Below, in pieces: positions 10,526 through 23,600 of a stretch of 64,000 bases of DNA (position 1 is its first letter; every line of letters begins with the position of its first letter). Source of the stretch: Panorpa germanica (taxonomy: Eukaryota; Arthropoda; Insecta; Mecoptera; Panorpidae). A program made the translations under genes and the position numbers. The notes under the pieces were generated by a model. It made no database searches. It saw nothing but the letters and a program-made list of their open reading frames with translations, and had not been told where the DNA came from. The DNA lies in the NCBI GenBank assembly GCA_963678705.1, contig OY783210.1:13517331-13581330 (forward strand). Direction: 5' to 3'.

Positions 10526-12142
10526 TTCATGGACTTTTCTTCTAAAATGTTTTTTTGATTCTATCAAATATTTTAATGCAGTTATGTTTATTATGCTTTA
10601 AAATAATAAAAATGCATCATTATATTTTAAATATCTACGCGTGTCTGGATTTTATGCGACCTTCTTTATATTCATGGACTTTTTTTCTAAAAAAATATTT
10701 TGGATTCTTTGAAATACTTTGATGCAGTTATGTTCGTTATGCTCTAAAATAAAAAAACTGTCTCAGTCAAAGATTTAATTGCAATCTACTTTAGAAAGAT
10801 GTATGTATTTACTAAATTTAAACGCCTAATTTATATGTTACAACTATAACACATTGGAATTTAAAATGGATTTTTTTCTAAAAAAATATATTGGATTCTT
10901 TAAAAAAATTTTGATGCAGTGATGTTCGTTATGCTCTAAAATAAAGAACTGCATCATTAGATTTTAAATAACTACGCGTGTCTGGCTTTTATGCAACCTT
11001 TTTTAAATTCGTGGACATTTTTTCTAAAAAAAAATTTGCGTTTTTTAAAAGAATTTGATGCAGTTATGTTCGTTATGCTCTAAATAAAAAATGTACATCA
11101 TTAGATTTTAAATATCTACGCGTGTCTGGATTTTATGCGACCTTTTTTAAATTTATGGACTTTTTTTTCTAAAAAAATATTTTGGATTCTTTGAAATATT
11201 TTGATGCAGTTGTGTTCGTTATGCTCTAAATAAAAAATCTGCATCATTAGATTTTAAATATCTATGCGTGTCTGGATTTTATGCGACCTTTTTTAAATTC
11301 ATGGACTTTTTTTTCTAAAAAAATATTTTGGATTCTTTGAAATATTTTGATGCAGTTATGTTCGTTATACTTTAAAATAAAAAACTGCATCATTAGATTT
11401 TAAATATCTACGCGTGTCTGGATTTTATGCAACCTTTTTTAAATTCATGGACTTTTTTTTCTAAAAAAATATTTTGGATTCTTTGAAATATTTTGATGCA
11501 GTTATGTTCGTTATACTTTAAAATAAAAAACTGCATCATTAGATTTTAAATATCTACGCGTGTCTGGATTTTATGCAACCTTTTTTAAATTCATGGACTT
11601 TTTTTTTTAAAAAAATATTTTGGATTCTTTGAAATATTTTGATGCAGTTGTGTTCGTTATGCTCTAAATAAAAAATCTGCATCGTTAGATTTTAAATATC
11701 TATGCGTGTCTGGATTTTATGCGACCTTTTTTAAATTCATGGACTTTTTTTTCTAAAAAAATATTTTGGATTCTTTGAAATATTTTGATGCAGTTATGTT
11801 CGTTATACTTTAAAATAAAAAACTGCATCATTAGATTTTAAATATCTACGCGTGTCTGGATTTTATGCAACCTTTTTTAAATTCATGGACTTTTTTTTCT
11901 AAAAAAATATTTTGGATTCTTTGAAATATTTTGATGCAGTTATGTTTGTTATGCTCTAAAATAAAAAACTGCATCATTAGATTTTAAATATCTATGCGTG
12001 TCTGGATTTTATGCGACCTTTTTTAAATTCATGGACTTTTTTTTCTAAAAAAATATTTTGGATTCTTTGAAATATTTTGATGCAGTTATGTTCGTTATGC
12101 TCTAAAATAAAAAACTGCATCATTAGATTTTAAATATCTACG
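10526..12142 (+). repeat. Tandem array, left arm of foldback (about 10 units of ~145-146 bp)
   Basis: Head-to-tail units starting at TTCATGGAC near 10526, 10671, 11008, 11152, 11298, 11444, 11590, 11736, 11882 and 12028, giving a spacing of 144-146 bp in the regular part. Each unit carries AAAAATATTTTGGATTCTTT, GATGCAGTTATGTTCGTTAT and TCTACGCGTGTCTGG. The outermost two units are more diverged, and a 100-bp foreign segment interrupts the array at about 10767-10867. The array ends abruptly at TCTACGC|AGAAACTC. Confidence 0.95.
10767..10867 (+). repeat. 100-bp segment shared in inverted form with the right flank of the foldback
   Basis: This stretch (TCTCAGTCAAAGAT to TTGGAATTTAAAATGGA) is the reverse complement of about 14377-14475. 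On the left it lies between tandem units; on the right it lies some 400 bp beyond the last unit. Confidence 0.85.
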
Positions 12143-12612
12143 CAGAAACTCAAAAAATTGCATTGCTCTTAAAATCATAAAAGTGAACCTTTTCATCATT
12201 TTTAACAAGATTATAGTCTTCTTTCTATATAGAGATTTAAGATATTAATATATCATAAACTAAAATGCTTATTCAAAAATGAATTATAAATTTGAAATCA
12301 CCATTCAAAATTACTTCAAATACCATTACATAAATTAGATTTCCTTTCCATCATTTTTTATGAAAAGTAACAAGAGTATAACCTTCTTACTTTTCATAAA
12401 AATTTAAGAAATATATATGTCATTTTATAACGGATTTTAACTTAATTTTGAATGGAGATTTCAAATTTATAATTCATTTTTGAATAAGTATTTTAGTTTA
12501 TGATATATCAATATAATAAATCTCTATATAGAAAGAAGACTATAATCTTGTTAAAAATGATGAAAAGGTTCACTTTTATGATTTTAAGAGCAATGCAATT
12601 TTTTGAGTTTCT
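12143..12612. repeat. Palindromic centre of the foldback
   Basis: The outer borders AGAAACTCAAAAAATTGCAT and its reverse complement are symmetrical about position 12378. Symmetry continues inward (TTATAGTCTTCTTTCTATAT, ATTCAAAAATGAATTATAAA). It ends in an inner stem, TTTTTATGAAAAGTAA against TTACTTTTCATAAAAA, with a loop of about 16 nt (12371-12386). The middle part (about 12315-12440) is only weakly symmetrical. Confidence 0.9.
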
Positions 12613-13965
12613 GCGTAGATATTTAAAATCTAATGATGCAGTTTTTTATTTTAGAGCATAACAAACATAACTGCATCAAAATATTCCAAAGAATCCAAAA
12701 TATTTTTTTAGAAAAAAAAGTCCATGAATTTAAAAAAGGTTGCATAAAATTCAGACACGCGTAGATATTTAAAATCTAATGATGCAGTTTTTTATTTTAG
12801 AGTATAACAAACATAACTGCATCAAAATATTTCAAAGAATCCAAAATATTTTTTTAGAAATAAAGTCCATGAATTTAAAAAAGGTCGCATAAAATCCAGA
12901 CACGCATAGATTTTTAAAATCTAATGATGCAGTTTTTTATTTTAGAGCATAACAAACATAACTGCATCAAAATATTTCAAAGAATCCAAAATATTTTTTT
13001 AGAAAAAAAAGTCCATGAATTTAAGAAAGGTCGCTTAAAATCCAGACACACGTAGATATTTAAAATCTAATGATGCAGTTTTTTATTTTAGAGCATAACA
13101 AACATAACTGCATCAAAATATTTCAAAGAATCCAAAATATTTTTTTAGAAAAAAAAGTCCATGAATTTAAAAAAGGTCGCATAAAATCCAGACACGCATA
13201 GATTTTTAAAATCTAATGATGCAGTTTTTTATTTTAGAGCATAACAAACATAACTGCATCAAAATGTTTCAAAGAATCCAAAATATTTTTTTAGAAAGAA
13301 AAGTCCATGAATTTAAGAAAGGTCGCATAAAATCCAGACACGCGTAAATATTTAAATTCTAATGATGCTGTTTTTTATTTTAGAGCATAACAAACAAAAC
13401 TGCATCAAAATATTTCAAAGAACCCAAAATATTTTTTTAGAAAAAAAAGTCCATGAATTTAAAAAAGGTCGCATAAAATCCAGACACGCATAGATTTTTA
13501 AAATCTAATGATGCAGTTTTTTATTTTAGAGCATAACAAACATAACTGCATCAAAATATTTCAAAGAATCCAAAATATTTTTTTAGAAAAAAAAGTCCAT
13601 GAATTTAAGAAAGGTCGCATAAAATCCAGACACGCGTAAATATTTAAAATCTAATGATGCTGTTTTTTATTTTAGAGCATAACAAACAAAACTGCATCAA
13701 AATATTTCAAAGAATCCAAAATATTTTTTTAGAAAAAAAGTCCATGAATTTAAAAAGGGTCGCATAAAATCCAGACACGCGTAGATATTTAAAATCTAAT
13801 GATGCAGTTCTTTATTTTAGAGCATAATGAACATAGCTGCATCCAAATTTTTAAAGAATCCAAAATATTTTTTTAGAAAGAAGTCCATGAATTTAAAAAA
13901 AGGTCGCATAAAATCCAGACACTCGTAATTATTTAAAATGTAATCAAGCAGTTCTTTCTTTAAGA
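12613..13965 (-). repeat. Tandem array, right arm of foldback (about 9 units)
   Basis: Reverse complement of the left array. TCCATGAA occurs near 12721, 12866, 13012, 13158, 13304, 13450, 13596, 13741 and 13884. The units alternate slightly (GTAGATATTT versus ATAGATTTTT), which hints at a higher-order repeat. The last unit degrades at about 13920-13965. Confidence 0.95.
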
Positions 13966-14376
13966 GCAATAATTTGAAGGAAATGAACATTTATTCTTTT
14001 TTGTATTTGAATGAGCTAGACAAGTTTTCAGAAAATCGTAGATATTGTGAATTTAAATAAACTCACTTCCTTTCATTTAATATGCAATCGAAACATTGTC
14101 TTGTCTTAAATAGAAGCATGTCTTTCTACATCAAGAACATGGAACACTCGTTGGTTTACAAAAGGACTAACAGCTAGTTATTTATAACGTCATAATGAAA
14201 GGTTAAACCAAAAAGAAATCGATTTATTGTTTTAGTTATCTTTTAGAAATAAACATGGTGAGGAAACACTTTTCACATTAGAAAGTTCTGTGATAGAGAC
14301 ATTTAATTCCAGGGTAATTAAAAGCAAATCAAAGTGTATGCTCTGGATCCTCCTTACCATCCATTTTAAATTCCAA

Positions 14377-14475
14377 TGTGTAATAGTTGTAACATATAAA
14401 TTAGGCGTTTAAATTTAGTAAATACATACATCTTTTTGAAGTAGATTGCAATAATATCTTTGACTGAGAAATTTA
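14377..14475 (-). repeat. Inverted copy of the 100-bp segment at 10767-10867
   Basis: Contains CATCCATTTTAAATTCCAAT, ATATAAATTAGGCGTTTAAA and AGTAGATTGCAAT, the reverse complement of the segment in the left arm. It extends the inverted symmetry beyond the tandem arrays, although spacing to the array differs between sides. Confidence 0.85.
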
Positions 14476-15468
14476 TGAATAAGTTTCTTGGACTCTCGCT
14501 AGGTGTCTAGAAACCATGTAATTACTTTAGTTTTTATTTAAACCATTTATCTTACGATGTATAATAGTGGGTTTCTTTGATAGAAAACTAAATTAATTTT
14601 TGTATTTAGATTTATAACTAGATAAAATGATGAATGATCCTTAAAAAGTAAGTTCTCCTTAATAGAAAACTACTATATTTTTCGGAAATTGTTAGCAGAA
14701 GGTTCACAGAAAAACATGGGATAGTAAAACTACAGATTCCATTATATCCAGTGTAGATTACTTATTGTGTTAGATTACTCTCTATTTCGATTAAATGTGT
14801 GACTGATACAAATTCATCTATTAAAACTCGATATTCAAAGGTTGGAAGATTACACCGCTGCCTATAATATACTGCACATAATCAATTAAACGAAAGAATA
14901 CAGCGGTGTCTACCACAAGTACAACAGTGAATCTTTTTGAATACGTATTTACTCTAATTACGAAATTTGACATCTCTGGGTTTATATATCTTTTCTTCTG
15001 AAACAAACTGTTGCTTAGATGCAATGGTCTATGGTGCCCAATGGTGCCTATGGGTAAATATTATCTTGGATCCATGTTAGGTGCTCCAAGCCCAATCAAA
15101 ACATAAGATCTGTTCACGTGACCAGCCAGGTAAAAGGTATGGTTAATGGAAGCAGGTAGGTCGGAGGACGAGAAACAGAGTGATGCAGAGAAGTGAGGGA
15201 AAGGGATTAAATATTAAAAATGTGTAACTACAGTGGTGTAGTCACTTTCAAGGGCTCAATTTTGAAATTATTGAAATACAGTTTCAAGAAAATTGAAAGT
15301 TGTCACTCCACAAAATAATTTCCAGAATTAAGTTTGTTACATATTGTATTTGGATACATATTCAAAACATCGGAAATCAAAACATACCCCCCTAAACACA
15401 GTTACGTATATTTAAGATTTATATAACATAACAAATGTTATTTATTTTGAAAACGGTATTACCTATTA
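14476..15468. other. No gene seen
   Basis: AT-rich DNA. A slightly GC-richer, purine-rich patch at 15040-15200 has no recognised content. Confidence 0.5.
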
Positions 15469-15640
15469 TACGAGGTGCGTTCAAAAAGCCCGCGCTATTT
15501 ATTTTAAAGTAATTTTTTCCCCCGTAAGTTGATATCACTGTACTCAATTATTATGCCAAATATGAGCCAGATCAGTCAACCCGTCTGTTTACAACAACTG
15601 GTACATATTTGGTATATATTTTGCTGTTCTTTGAAATATA
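15469..15640 (+). mobile_element. Solo mariner-type end
   Basis: CGAGGTGCGTTCAAAAAGCC directly after a TA dinucleotide is a typical mariner TIR, followed by the usual CCGCGC-type leader. No transposase and no opposite TIR were found nearby. A related diverged fragment lies at about 60550-60640 (TTTAAAAAGTCCCGCACTAT). Confidence 0.55.
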
Positions 15641-15718
15641 CATCTTCCTTTTTCAGCAATAGCATACTTATAAAACTTCTTAAAAACACCTTTTTAATGA
15701 TTGTAAGGTTAGGATAGA

Positions 15719-16239
15719 CTAAGACCCTCCGCACACGACGCGACTGGTTGAAAACCTTAACCCGAATCTCCTTGAAGCGAATGTGATTACAACTGTGTTT
15801 TTAGTAAGAGATCGAATGTGTATGCGAGTGAGATAAAACACGAGGAAAGGCACACGAGTCGGCTGATTATTAAACAAGAAACGAAGTTTTCAAGCCATGT
15901 CGAGTCGTATATCGTGACTCTATAGAATTTTTAACAATAGCAAAACCGTGGATTCTATTGTGTTATATTTGATTGTATGTATGTATTTAAATATTTTTCA
16001 ATAGTTTCGTAAACATCTCTGTTGATGAAACCAGCAATCCCTTGCGACCGAGAAATATAGTCGCTGAATATATGCTCAAAACCAGTTTCAAATCAGTTTA
16101 GTTACGTTCGTACGTGTCTTTTATTTCACTCGTAAACACGTTCGTTCTTTTACTAGCAACGCAGTTGTAATGACATTCGGTTCGGGCAGATTCGGGGCTA
16201 AGGTTTGCAACCAGTCGCCCCGTCTGCGGACTCCCTTAG
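15719..16239. mobile_element. Long-TIR DNA element (about 120-bp inverted ends)
   Basis: The left part, CGCGACTGGTTG then AACCTTAACCCGAATC and GTGATTACAACTG, is mirrored by the right part, CAACCAGTCGCCCC preceded by GATTCGGGGCTAAGGTT and CAGTTGTAATGACATTCG. The inverted ends span about 120 bp with visible mismatches. The ~520-bp element has no coding capacity. The terminal bases (CTAAG..CTTAG) and TSD are uncertain. Confidence 0.8.
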
Positions 16240-16320
16240 AATAGTTATAAAGTAATAAAGAAACCCTTTTAGATTATATATTTGTAGGTTTTGCTTAAGT
16301 AAATTATTATATGAATGTAA

Positions 16321-16408
16321 CCCAGTAAACAATTTGGTGAAGTGTCCTATTTTGTGACGCTTCTATCACTATTGCACTTCAATTATAATTCGCATCAACT
16401 TTATCTTA
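16321..16408 (+). mobile_element. Family B MITE, truncated
   Basis: Starts with a perfect CCCAGTAAACAATTTGGTG end and is collinear with other short forms up to CAACTTTATCTT, then stops. Confidence 0.85.
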
Positions 16409-19400
16409 ACCGCATTGGGAATATAGCTAACAACAAAACAAGTGGGTAGATTACCCAATTTTCATGTAAAAGGTAATTTCTTTGCTATTAATTAAACCTG
16501 ATATACATGTTTAGAACCAAAGCATAAAAAGGGAGAATACTAATAATAGAGAGAATAATAAATATAATAGCCAACTAAACAGAATCTAAATTGAGGGTTG
16601 AGTCGATGGGCACATCCTGCGCAAGACACTTTATTTTGACATACCTATAATAATAATCTTTAGTAATCAAATAATAAAAAAATATACATGTAACTGTATT
16701 TAGCGAGATGTTGGTAGATTAGATCTCTAAAGAACAAAAGAAAACGTTGTATTCCTTGCAATTGTTTCACTGGCAAACAAAATCGTATGTGAAAATGGAG
16801 CAAACAGTTATTTCAGTTTTAATTAGCAAAAAGATGAAGAGATAAACTCCAATTAAAGGAATGGTCCATATAACAAACACGAATACGTCACTGATGCTGA
16901 ACGTATACAATGCACTAACTTAAAATAAGAAAGATTGAAACAGATATAGTATCATGTACTGTAAGAAAGAGAATGAAATACAAAACATGACATAGCAATA
17001 AATGAGTTAGAATGAGCAAGAACATAACCATAAGAAAGAGAAGGAAAGAGTAAACACGAAAACACGAATTAGTTTAGAGTTGTTCGTCAATGAGGCAGGT
17101 TGTGCCTTGTGGTTTTTGGTTTCAGTAATTGTTTAATAATAATAACAATAATAATAAACATTTATAAATAAAGTGATTAAAAGTGTGTGTTAGTACTAGA
17201 CCTGTGCGAAGGAAGTGCCTTAATCTTTAGATAATGATAAATAGTTATTTAATATTTTTGAGTCCGGGATGGGACAGTGAATGTTTTATTTAATTAATTT
17301 TTCCAAAATATTATTTTTTGGACTTTTAAATACGGTGTTTTTATTTTATTTTATTGTTTTTCTAACAAGATGGCAACGCTTGGTCTATCGAAAGTTTTTA
17401 TACTCGATAAATATTTTACTGAGCTTCAGAAATTTTGGGAGACGGAAAAAAAGTTGCAAGGTTGGTTTTCTATATATGTATTATGTTCGTTTAGTTATAA
17501 AAGCATGACAACATCGATTACCTTTGAAAGCTTCATAACTTAAGCAAATACAATATTAAGAAAGAAGCTTTAAAGCTTTGCGTTCAACAAGAAACGTAGG
17601 TACAATGTTTTACGACGATATATACACAAGTTTTTGAGTGAAAAGAGATATTATTTGAAAGAACTATTACTAAGTTATAAAATGGTTTCAGAGCTTTTTC
17701 AATATAAAAGGTACAAGATTGTTGAACAAACGTTATACCAACGTCAAAAAAACAACATGTTTCACACCCACTACTTAAAAACAATTAATGTAGTTCAAAG
17801 ACGATTTACATCCGCTAGACACAATGTAACGTTATGTAAGGTTACATGACAAAAATTACCTTTCGCAATAAATTTACATTTTCTACCGTCAATAAAGCTT
17901 TTCATGAAATATTATAAAATGTATTATGTAATGTAATGTAAAGTAATATATTAGTAAAATACTTTTAATGCCGTTTCCTTTCACTTACTGCCAAAGTAAC
18001 AGAATTATGTTAGGTAAAAAATATTACGTAAAATCAAAGCTAGCTTAGGTTAAAAAAAAGTTGAGCAGTATAAATTTACATTTTACTATAATGTATGTAG
18101 TACATAATGGAAGGACATAAATTTTTCGATCGTATCGTAGATTTATATGGTTATACTTTTTTTAAGCATGAGTCCTCGTCGATCTCTCATAATTTCGACT
18201 ATATTAATAATATTTATTAATTATTGTATAATAGAATATCTAAATCATGTAAAAATATGTGTGTATAAATTAAATTTGCGATTTTTATTTATGTGACCCA
18301 TTAACATCAAAATTAATGATTAATATCACTAATTAATTTTTATTCGATTCCGCTACGTTCTTTATATATAGATTTAGAAATGTGATAATTAATTCCAACG
18401 GTAAGGCACGAATTATTAAGGCTTATTGTGCGAATAATTTCCAAATCAAATTAAAAAATTATCTATAATTACTTCGGCGCTGTTAATTATTATTACAAGT
18501 TTATAAGTGTAAGCAGCTATTTTAGTTTTAAATTTACCGCCTTAAATATTTTTAATTTCGTTCAATCAGTCTGATTATAAGCTGGATCGCACCAGTATTT
18601 GAGTTAAAGCACAGGATAAAGTACGATACTGTTGGTCTTAGGAAGTACAGAGTAAAGAGTGACAATGAATATTGTTTCTGTTACCTAAAAATATTAGCAT
18701 ACACATCAATAGCCTGCATAACTGCACAAATTGTAACACAAATTTTTGAAACTGTTTATAAAAATGGATTTAGTCAATTTGCAATTATGTAGTTTGATAG
18801 ATATATTTCCAGTGGGTTTTTATTAGTAATAATACTTCTTGTAATGTTGCCAGTATTAACACTGATACGGTGAAGCTACTTTGTATTAGATTACGTAAAC
18901 TGCAACTATAATTTGTTAAAGTCGTAGATTATGAAGGTACTTAAGCTTCCTCTTTTAAGTATGATGATTATGTAATGACCGTTGCATTTTACTTTGTAAT
19001 AAAATAAGAAGCATGTTTTAGAATAAAATCCTTGTTCTTATTAAAAATCTAGAAATGCATTTCGCATTTAACTATATTTATATATATTGGTAGAACACCC
19101 AGCTCTCCCTGTAGCAGAGGTTCTTAATCTTTTATAAGGTGTCATGGTAAACCACCGCTTAAGGACGTTGAAAATTGTAAATCAGAATATGGTCCAAAAT
19201 AACTCTTCTAAAAGACTATAATTTTTATATTAATGCGATGCCAAGTAATCGAGCTTGACAGCTTTTGCAAATTTCACCTATCTCGGGTTTTAGATGATGT
19301 ATCAGCTATAATATAATAAAACAAATTAGCCCTATTTCTATTCCATACCCGAACCTATTTCCTCACCGTCCAGAACCGTCTTATCTCCTCTACTGTACAT

Positions 19401-20469
19401 GTTTTCATTACTTATCTTTTTGTGATGTTAATTTTTATATTGGGAAATATAAAACATTTTAAATTGGAAAATATGATGTAGAACAAAGCAAAAGTATCTA
19501 TCTATGTGTATGCTAAATATAAAGGTAACGTAGGCAGTGAAGGATCTATTTCTGTAAATGACTATTAGTTGTGACACTTTCAATACATTATATCTTCTTT
19601 GTTACCCAATGTTTTTATCCAGTCCAGTGTTAAAGAATTGTGGTTTATAAATTTATTGTGTTTATATATTATGATGGCCTTTACTGGTTAGGTCCGCTTT
19701 TTAAATTGTCGATTCAAAGAATTATTCTAGACCTTGGACGAACTTTTGTTTACAGCTTTGATTTTGATTGGAGTCAAACATAACTTTAGCTTTTTTTGGA
19801 GGCAAAATATCTTAACTGTGGTCGGTCTTTGATAAAACTAAAACTGAAAATTCAATTTCTTAATGTAAACTTTAGTTATGACATGCCTGAGTATTGATAA
19901 TTTTTTTATATTTGGAATTCCAATTAACACCGCATTTTTGATTGCGATACCGAAATGTATAACAGCAGTAGCCATGAATAGATCATTCTTGTTGTCAGGA
20001 TACAAAGTATAAGGAAAAACAGAACATTATTAGGGGCGATAAAAGGCTAAGTGCATAGGAAGCTCGAAAAATTATATATAAAAAAATTGAAATGTTTGGG
20101 ATGCTAGTTATTTCACAAAGTTCAATGCTGTTGGTCTTCTATATCGATAAAAGTTCTTTGGACCACCGGTTGAAAGCCACTGGCTTAGAGGATGGGATTA
20201 TTTATGCAAATACATTTTTTGTGACTTGAAATTGCATGACTGCTGCAGGTACGGAGGTACTCAAGTATTACGACATGGAATGATTCAATAATCATTACAG
20301 TGATAATGATGATGATAATTATCTAGAATCATCACTCGAGATGAGTTAGAAAGTTTTTAACCTTACATTTACTCGAGTCTATATGACCTTGTCGTAAGGG
20401 GCTACAAACTCTGGAGTTTGTACGTGTGCGAACATTTCGCAAACCACCTATTATGGCAAATATTTAACA
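16409..20469. other. No gene seen
   Basis: AT-rich DNA with short random open frames on both strands (for example at 17281-17508 and the overlapping pair at 17584-17849). These lack codon bias, splice context or recognisable motifs. Confidence 0.5.
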
Positions 20470-20660
20470 CATTCGTCAATTAGTTCGTATGATGACATAT
20501 AGATTACACTATTGACAAATCCACATTAAGTTTAAATAGTTCCAACCTTCAAACGATATGTGTCAAAATTTCTTGACATTACTACTACTAGTTTATGAGA
20601 GACAGTGGTTTTAGTGACGCTACTTTTGTCATTGTCAAAACTGTCTTAAAAAGTAAAAGG
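20470..20660 (-). repeat. Dispersed repeat family D, copy 2 (inverted)
   Basis: CCAACCTTCAAACGATATGT with AAAATTTCTTGACATTACT and AAAAGTAGCGTCACTAAAAC (reverse complement) matches the copies at 7420 and 49330. Confidence 0.65.
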
Positions 20661-23600
20661 ATAATATTAATATTTTAATTTCAGTTTTTAGAAAATTGGA
20701 CACATACGCGTGCTCATTTTCGATGTTGAAATACACACACACAAATTCACCTTCTCAATTAATATTTTTATGGCATTCTACCCAATCTATAATCTACCTT
20801 TAATAATAGTTTAGATTCCTAAACATACCTCTAAAATCATAAATATTTTACGTTCAATAAAATATTTATAAAATTTAAATAAAAATTTATTTAATAGTAA
20901 TAATTTATTTGCACATTAAATTGAAACGTATATTTGAATAATCCATCAGTTAGAAAGAGAGAAATAATATTTATATTCAAATTAATAGCATAAAATTAAA
21001 TTGTATCTAATTATTATCAAATTTATCTCAGTAATAGCTTTTTGAGTAATGTTGCAGCTGTTTGATGGCTCCAGGCGACTAACAGAACATTATTCTTGTA
21101 CGCCTAGATCTATCTGTTGATCTGTAGGCATTGGATGTGGAGAAAGAAACAAGCAAAAGACAAACTTATTTAGGACATGCAAATTAGATAATGGTGTCAT
21201 ATTGTAATAGTGTGTTACAATGGATATACCGGTACCACAATGTTCGTTGTTCGTGTACGAATACGCGGTAAATTAACACACATCAAAGTGTTTCAGCCAT
21301 GTTCGAGGAACCATCTGCAGTTTTGGCCGACTACTTTACAAATTGTCTGGAAGTCTCAAAATGTAAAATCCTATAATGATCGAATATTAGCTTTTATTTG
21401 ATATTGCTTGAATATTAAACTTTGGTAGATGAAATCACATTTTATATTTCGTAATGTCTCGTAGTTTCTATTAGTATATTATCTAAATAATTTAGTAAGT
21501 CTTGAATGAGAGCTTTGGGTTCGTGTTTTCTTTGCCTATTGGAGTCTCCAACTTTTTTTATGTGTTAAACTTGAAGCTTTATTGCTTTATTGGTTTGATA
21601 ACTTGCTTGGTCAACATGCTTGTTCTTTTATAGATGTGATAAACATAGAAAGCAATGTTCGGCTTGACAAACACCACCAAAGATGCTGGTACATATAAAA
21701 TAACCAGTATGTTGGTCATTGATACTTAAGTTCAACTTTTGACGTGGTGTGAAACTTATCTCAAGTTTTTATTATTTTATAGCGCAGACTGTGAATTCAT
21801 TAATAATGTCATTTGGTGACAATAACAAGTTTACTGTAAGAACCATATAAAAATAGAAACTTACGATGAACTTGTGAAAAAGCTTAAGGCTTACATTTCA
21901 TAAATTATTACGTATATTATTTTTGGGTGGCTGAGGTAATGGGGTCGTAAACTCTTACACCCAGGGATGCTTTTATCTGCGTTCAATTTTCCGAGATGGA
22001 ATAAATTGATAATATGAACAACGATAATCAAGTCACACACAACTATTATTTTACAATTAAATTATTATAAAAATTAAACATAGTCAATGTTTTGTTCGGT
22101 TGTGTACCAGGAACCGCGAGCATGCTCGGTTCGTAGTCCAGCCCAACATATTCAACAGAGCACTGTGCCTTTGAGACTGAATCAAAAAGAAAAGAAAAAG
22201 TCTTAACCAAGAGTTCTTTTGCAAAAATAAAAGCTCAATCTCTATGTTGTAAAGTTTATACATTTTAGTTCTATGTGTTGGTGTTCGTATGAATTAATAG
22301 GTACACACTTTTATTAGACGGTTCGTACGTTGTCTAAATGTGTGTTGTATTGTAGTGTGCCTATTTTACTAACCATTAAGTTTTATGTTTATTACAGAAA
22401 ATATTTTCTATAAGAACCAGTATAAGTTATTTACAACTGAAATTATTAATAGTCATTCTTTAATAGCAGTCATTTTTTTACATTCAGAGCCGGCTGGAGG
22501 TTTTGCGAGGACTTGAGATAAAGTGATTGTTAAGCCCGAAAACATTTGCGAAAAATAATGTAATAAATCATAATTCTAGTTCCGACAAAACTTGTTCAAC
22601 GTATTCTTTAATTATTGTTCATTTCCAAAGTTTTATCAAAAAATAGTTAAACACATTATCTGGTTTTATGTTGGATGATGTGCCAGTAAGAATGAATTAG
22701 GTAAACATCAAACTTTAGTCTTCTTCAAAAAATGAACTGGTACCACTTGAACGATAAATACATTAACATCGCTAGTGAGCGTCTTTAATTAAAAGTACTT
22801 CATTATAATTTCCTGTTGATTGCAACTTTTTTAATTTAATGAACATAGTATTGAGTTTGCATTGCTGCGTCATTCCAAAACTGACAGTTAGCGTTCGTTC
22901 TTAGGTAGATTCGGATTTAGATGCTGCCGTATTTGTGTCGCTGGTAGAAGTTGTTGAAAGCGAAGCATTATTTAGGTCGAAGATAAATGCGCAAAACACC
23001 TTAGAAGGAGTTGCCTTATGGGCATGCGATTGAGTGTCAGAATTTGCATAAAGACGCGTACTATTAAATGAATCCTCCTTCTTATCCAAAAGCCTCATTC
23101 CCACTTAGTGTTTTTAGTTTTAATTTGCCATGCGTCAGTAAGATTTATTATTTTGTATCTTACTTTTGTATAATTACTATCTTTATTTAATATAATTTAT
23201 TGTATTTCTTTATATTCCACAAGCTGAAAGTTTTATTTTAGGTTAAAACCTTAAATTAAAACAAAAACTCAATGAGTGGGAATGGTGCTTGTGGCTAAAA
23301 CATATAAATAATAATTTCCATGCAATTTTTAAATCAGCAGAGTGCATGCACAATTATATAATTCATTGTTCTACAGAATTACGAATTTATATTCTGCAAT
23401 GCAGCCTTACACTAAGCAGAAGCGTCTAAATAATTTTGTGTATAGTATACATATACATAATATAAAAATAATAACATTATATACTGTTACTAAAAAACAA
23501 AATGGCATGCAACTTTTTTTTACCATTATCTGTTCCTAACAAAAATGTATTACATATTCTTAATTACTATCGCATATCGAAAATATTTCTTAAATCAATG

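Noticed and set aside
10208-10567. 119-codon minus-strand frame
   Set aside because: It begins inside the first diverged unit of the foldback array and shows no recognisable domain; likely chance.
10526-13965. CRISPR-like array
   Set aside because: The units are 145-146 bp, contiguous without unique spacers, and present in both orientations in eukaryotic DNA; this is a tandem repeat in a foldback.
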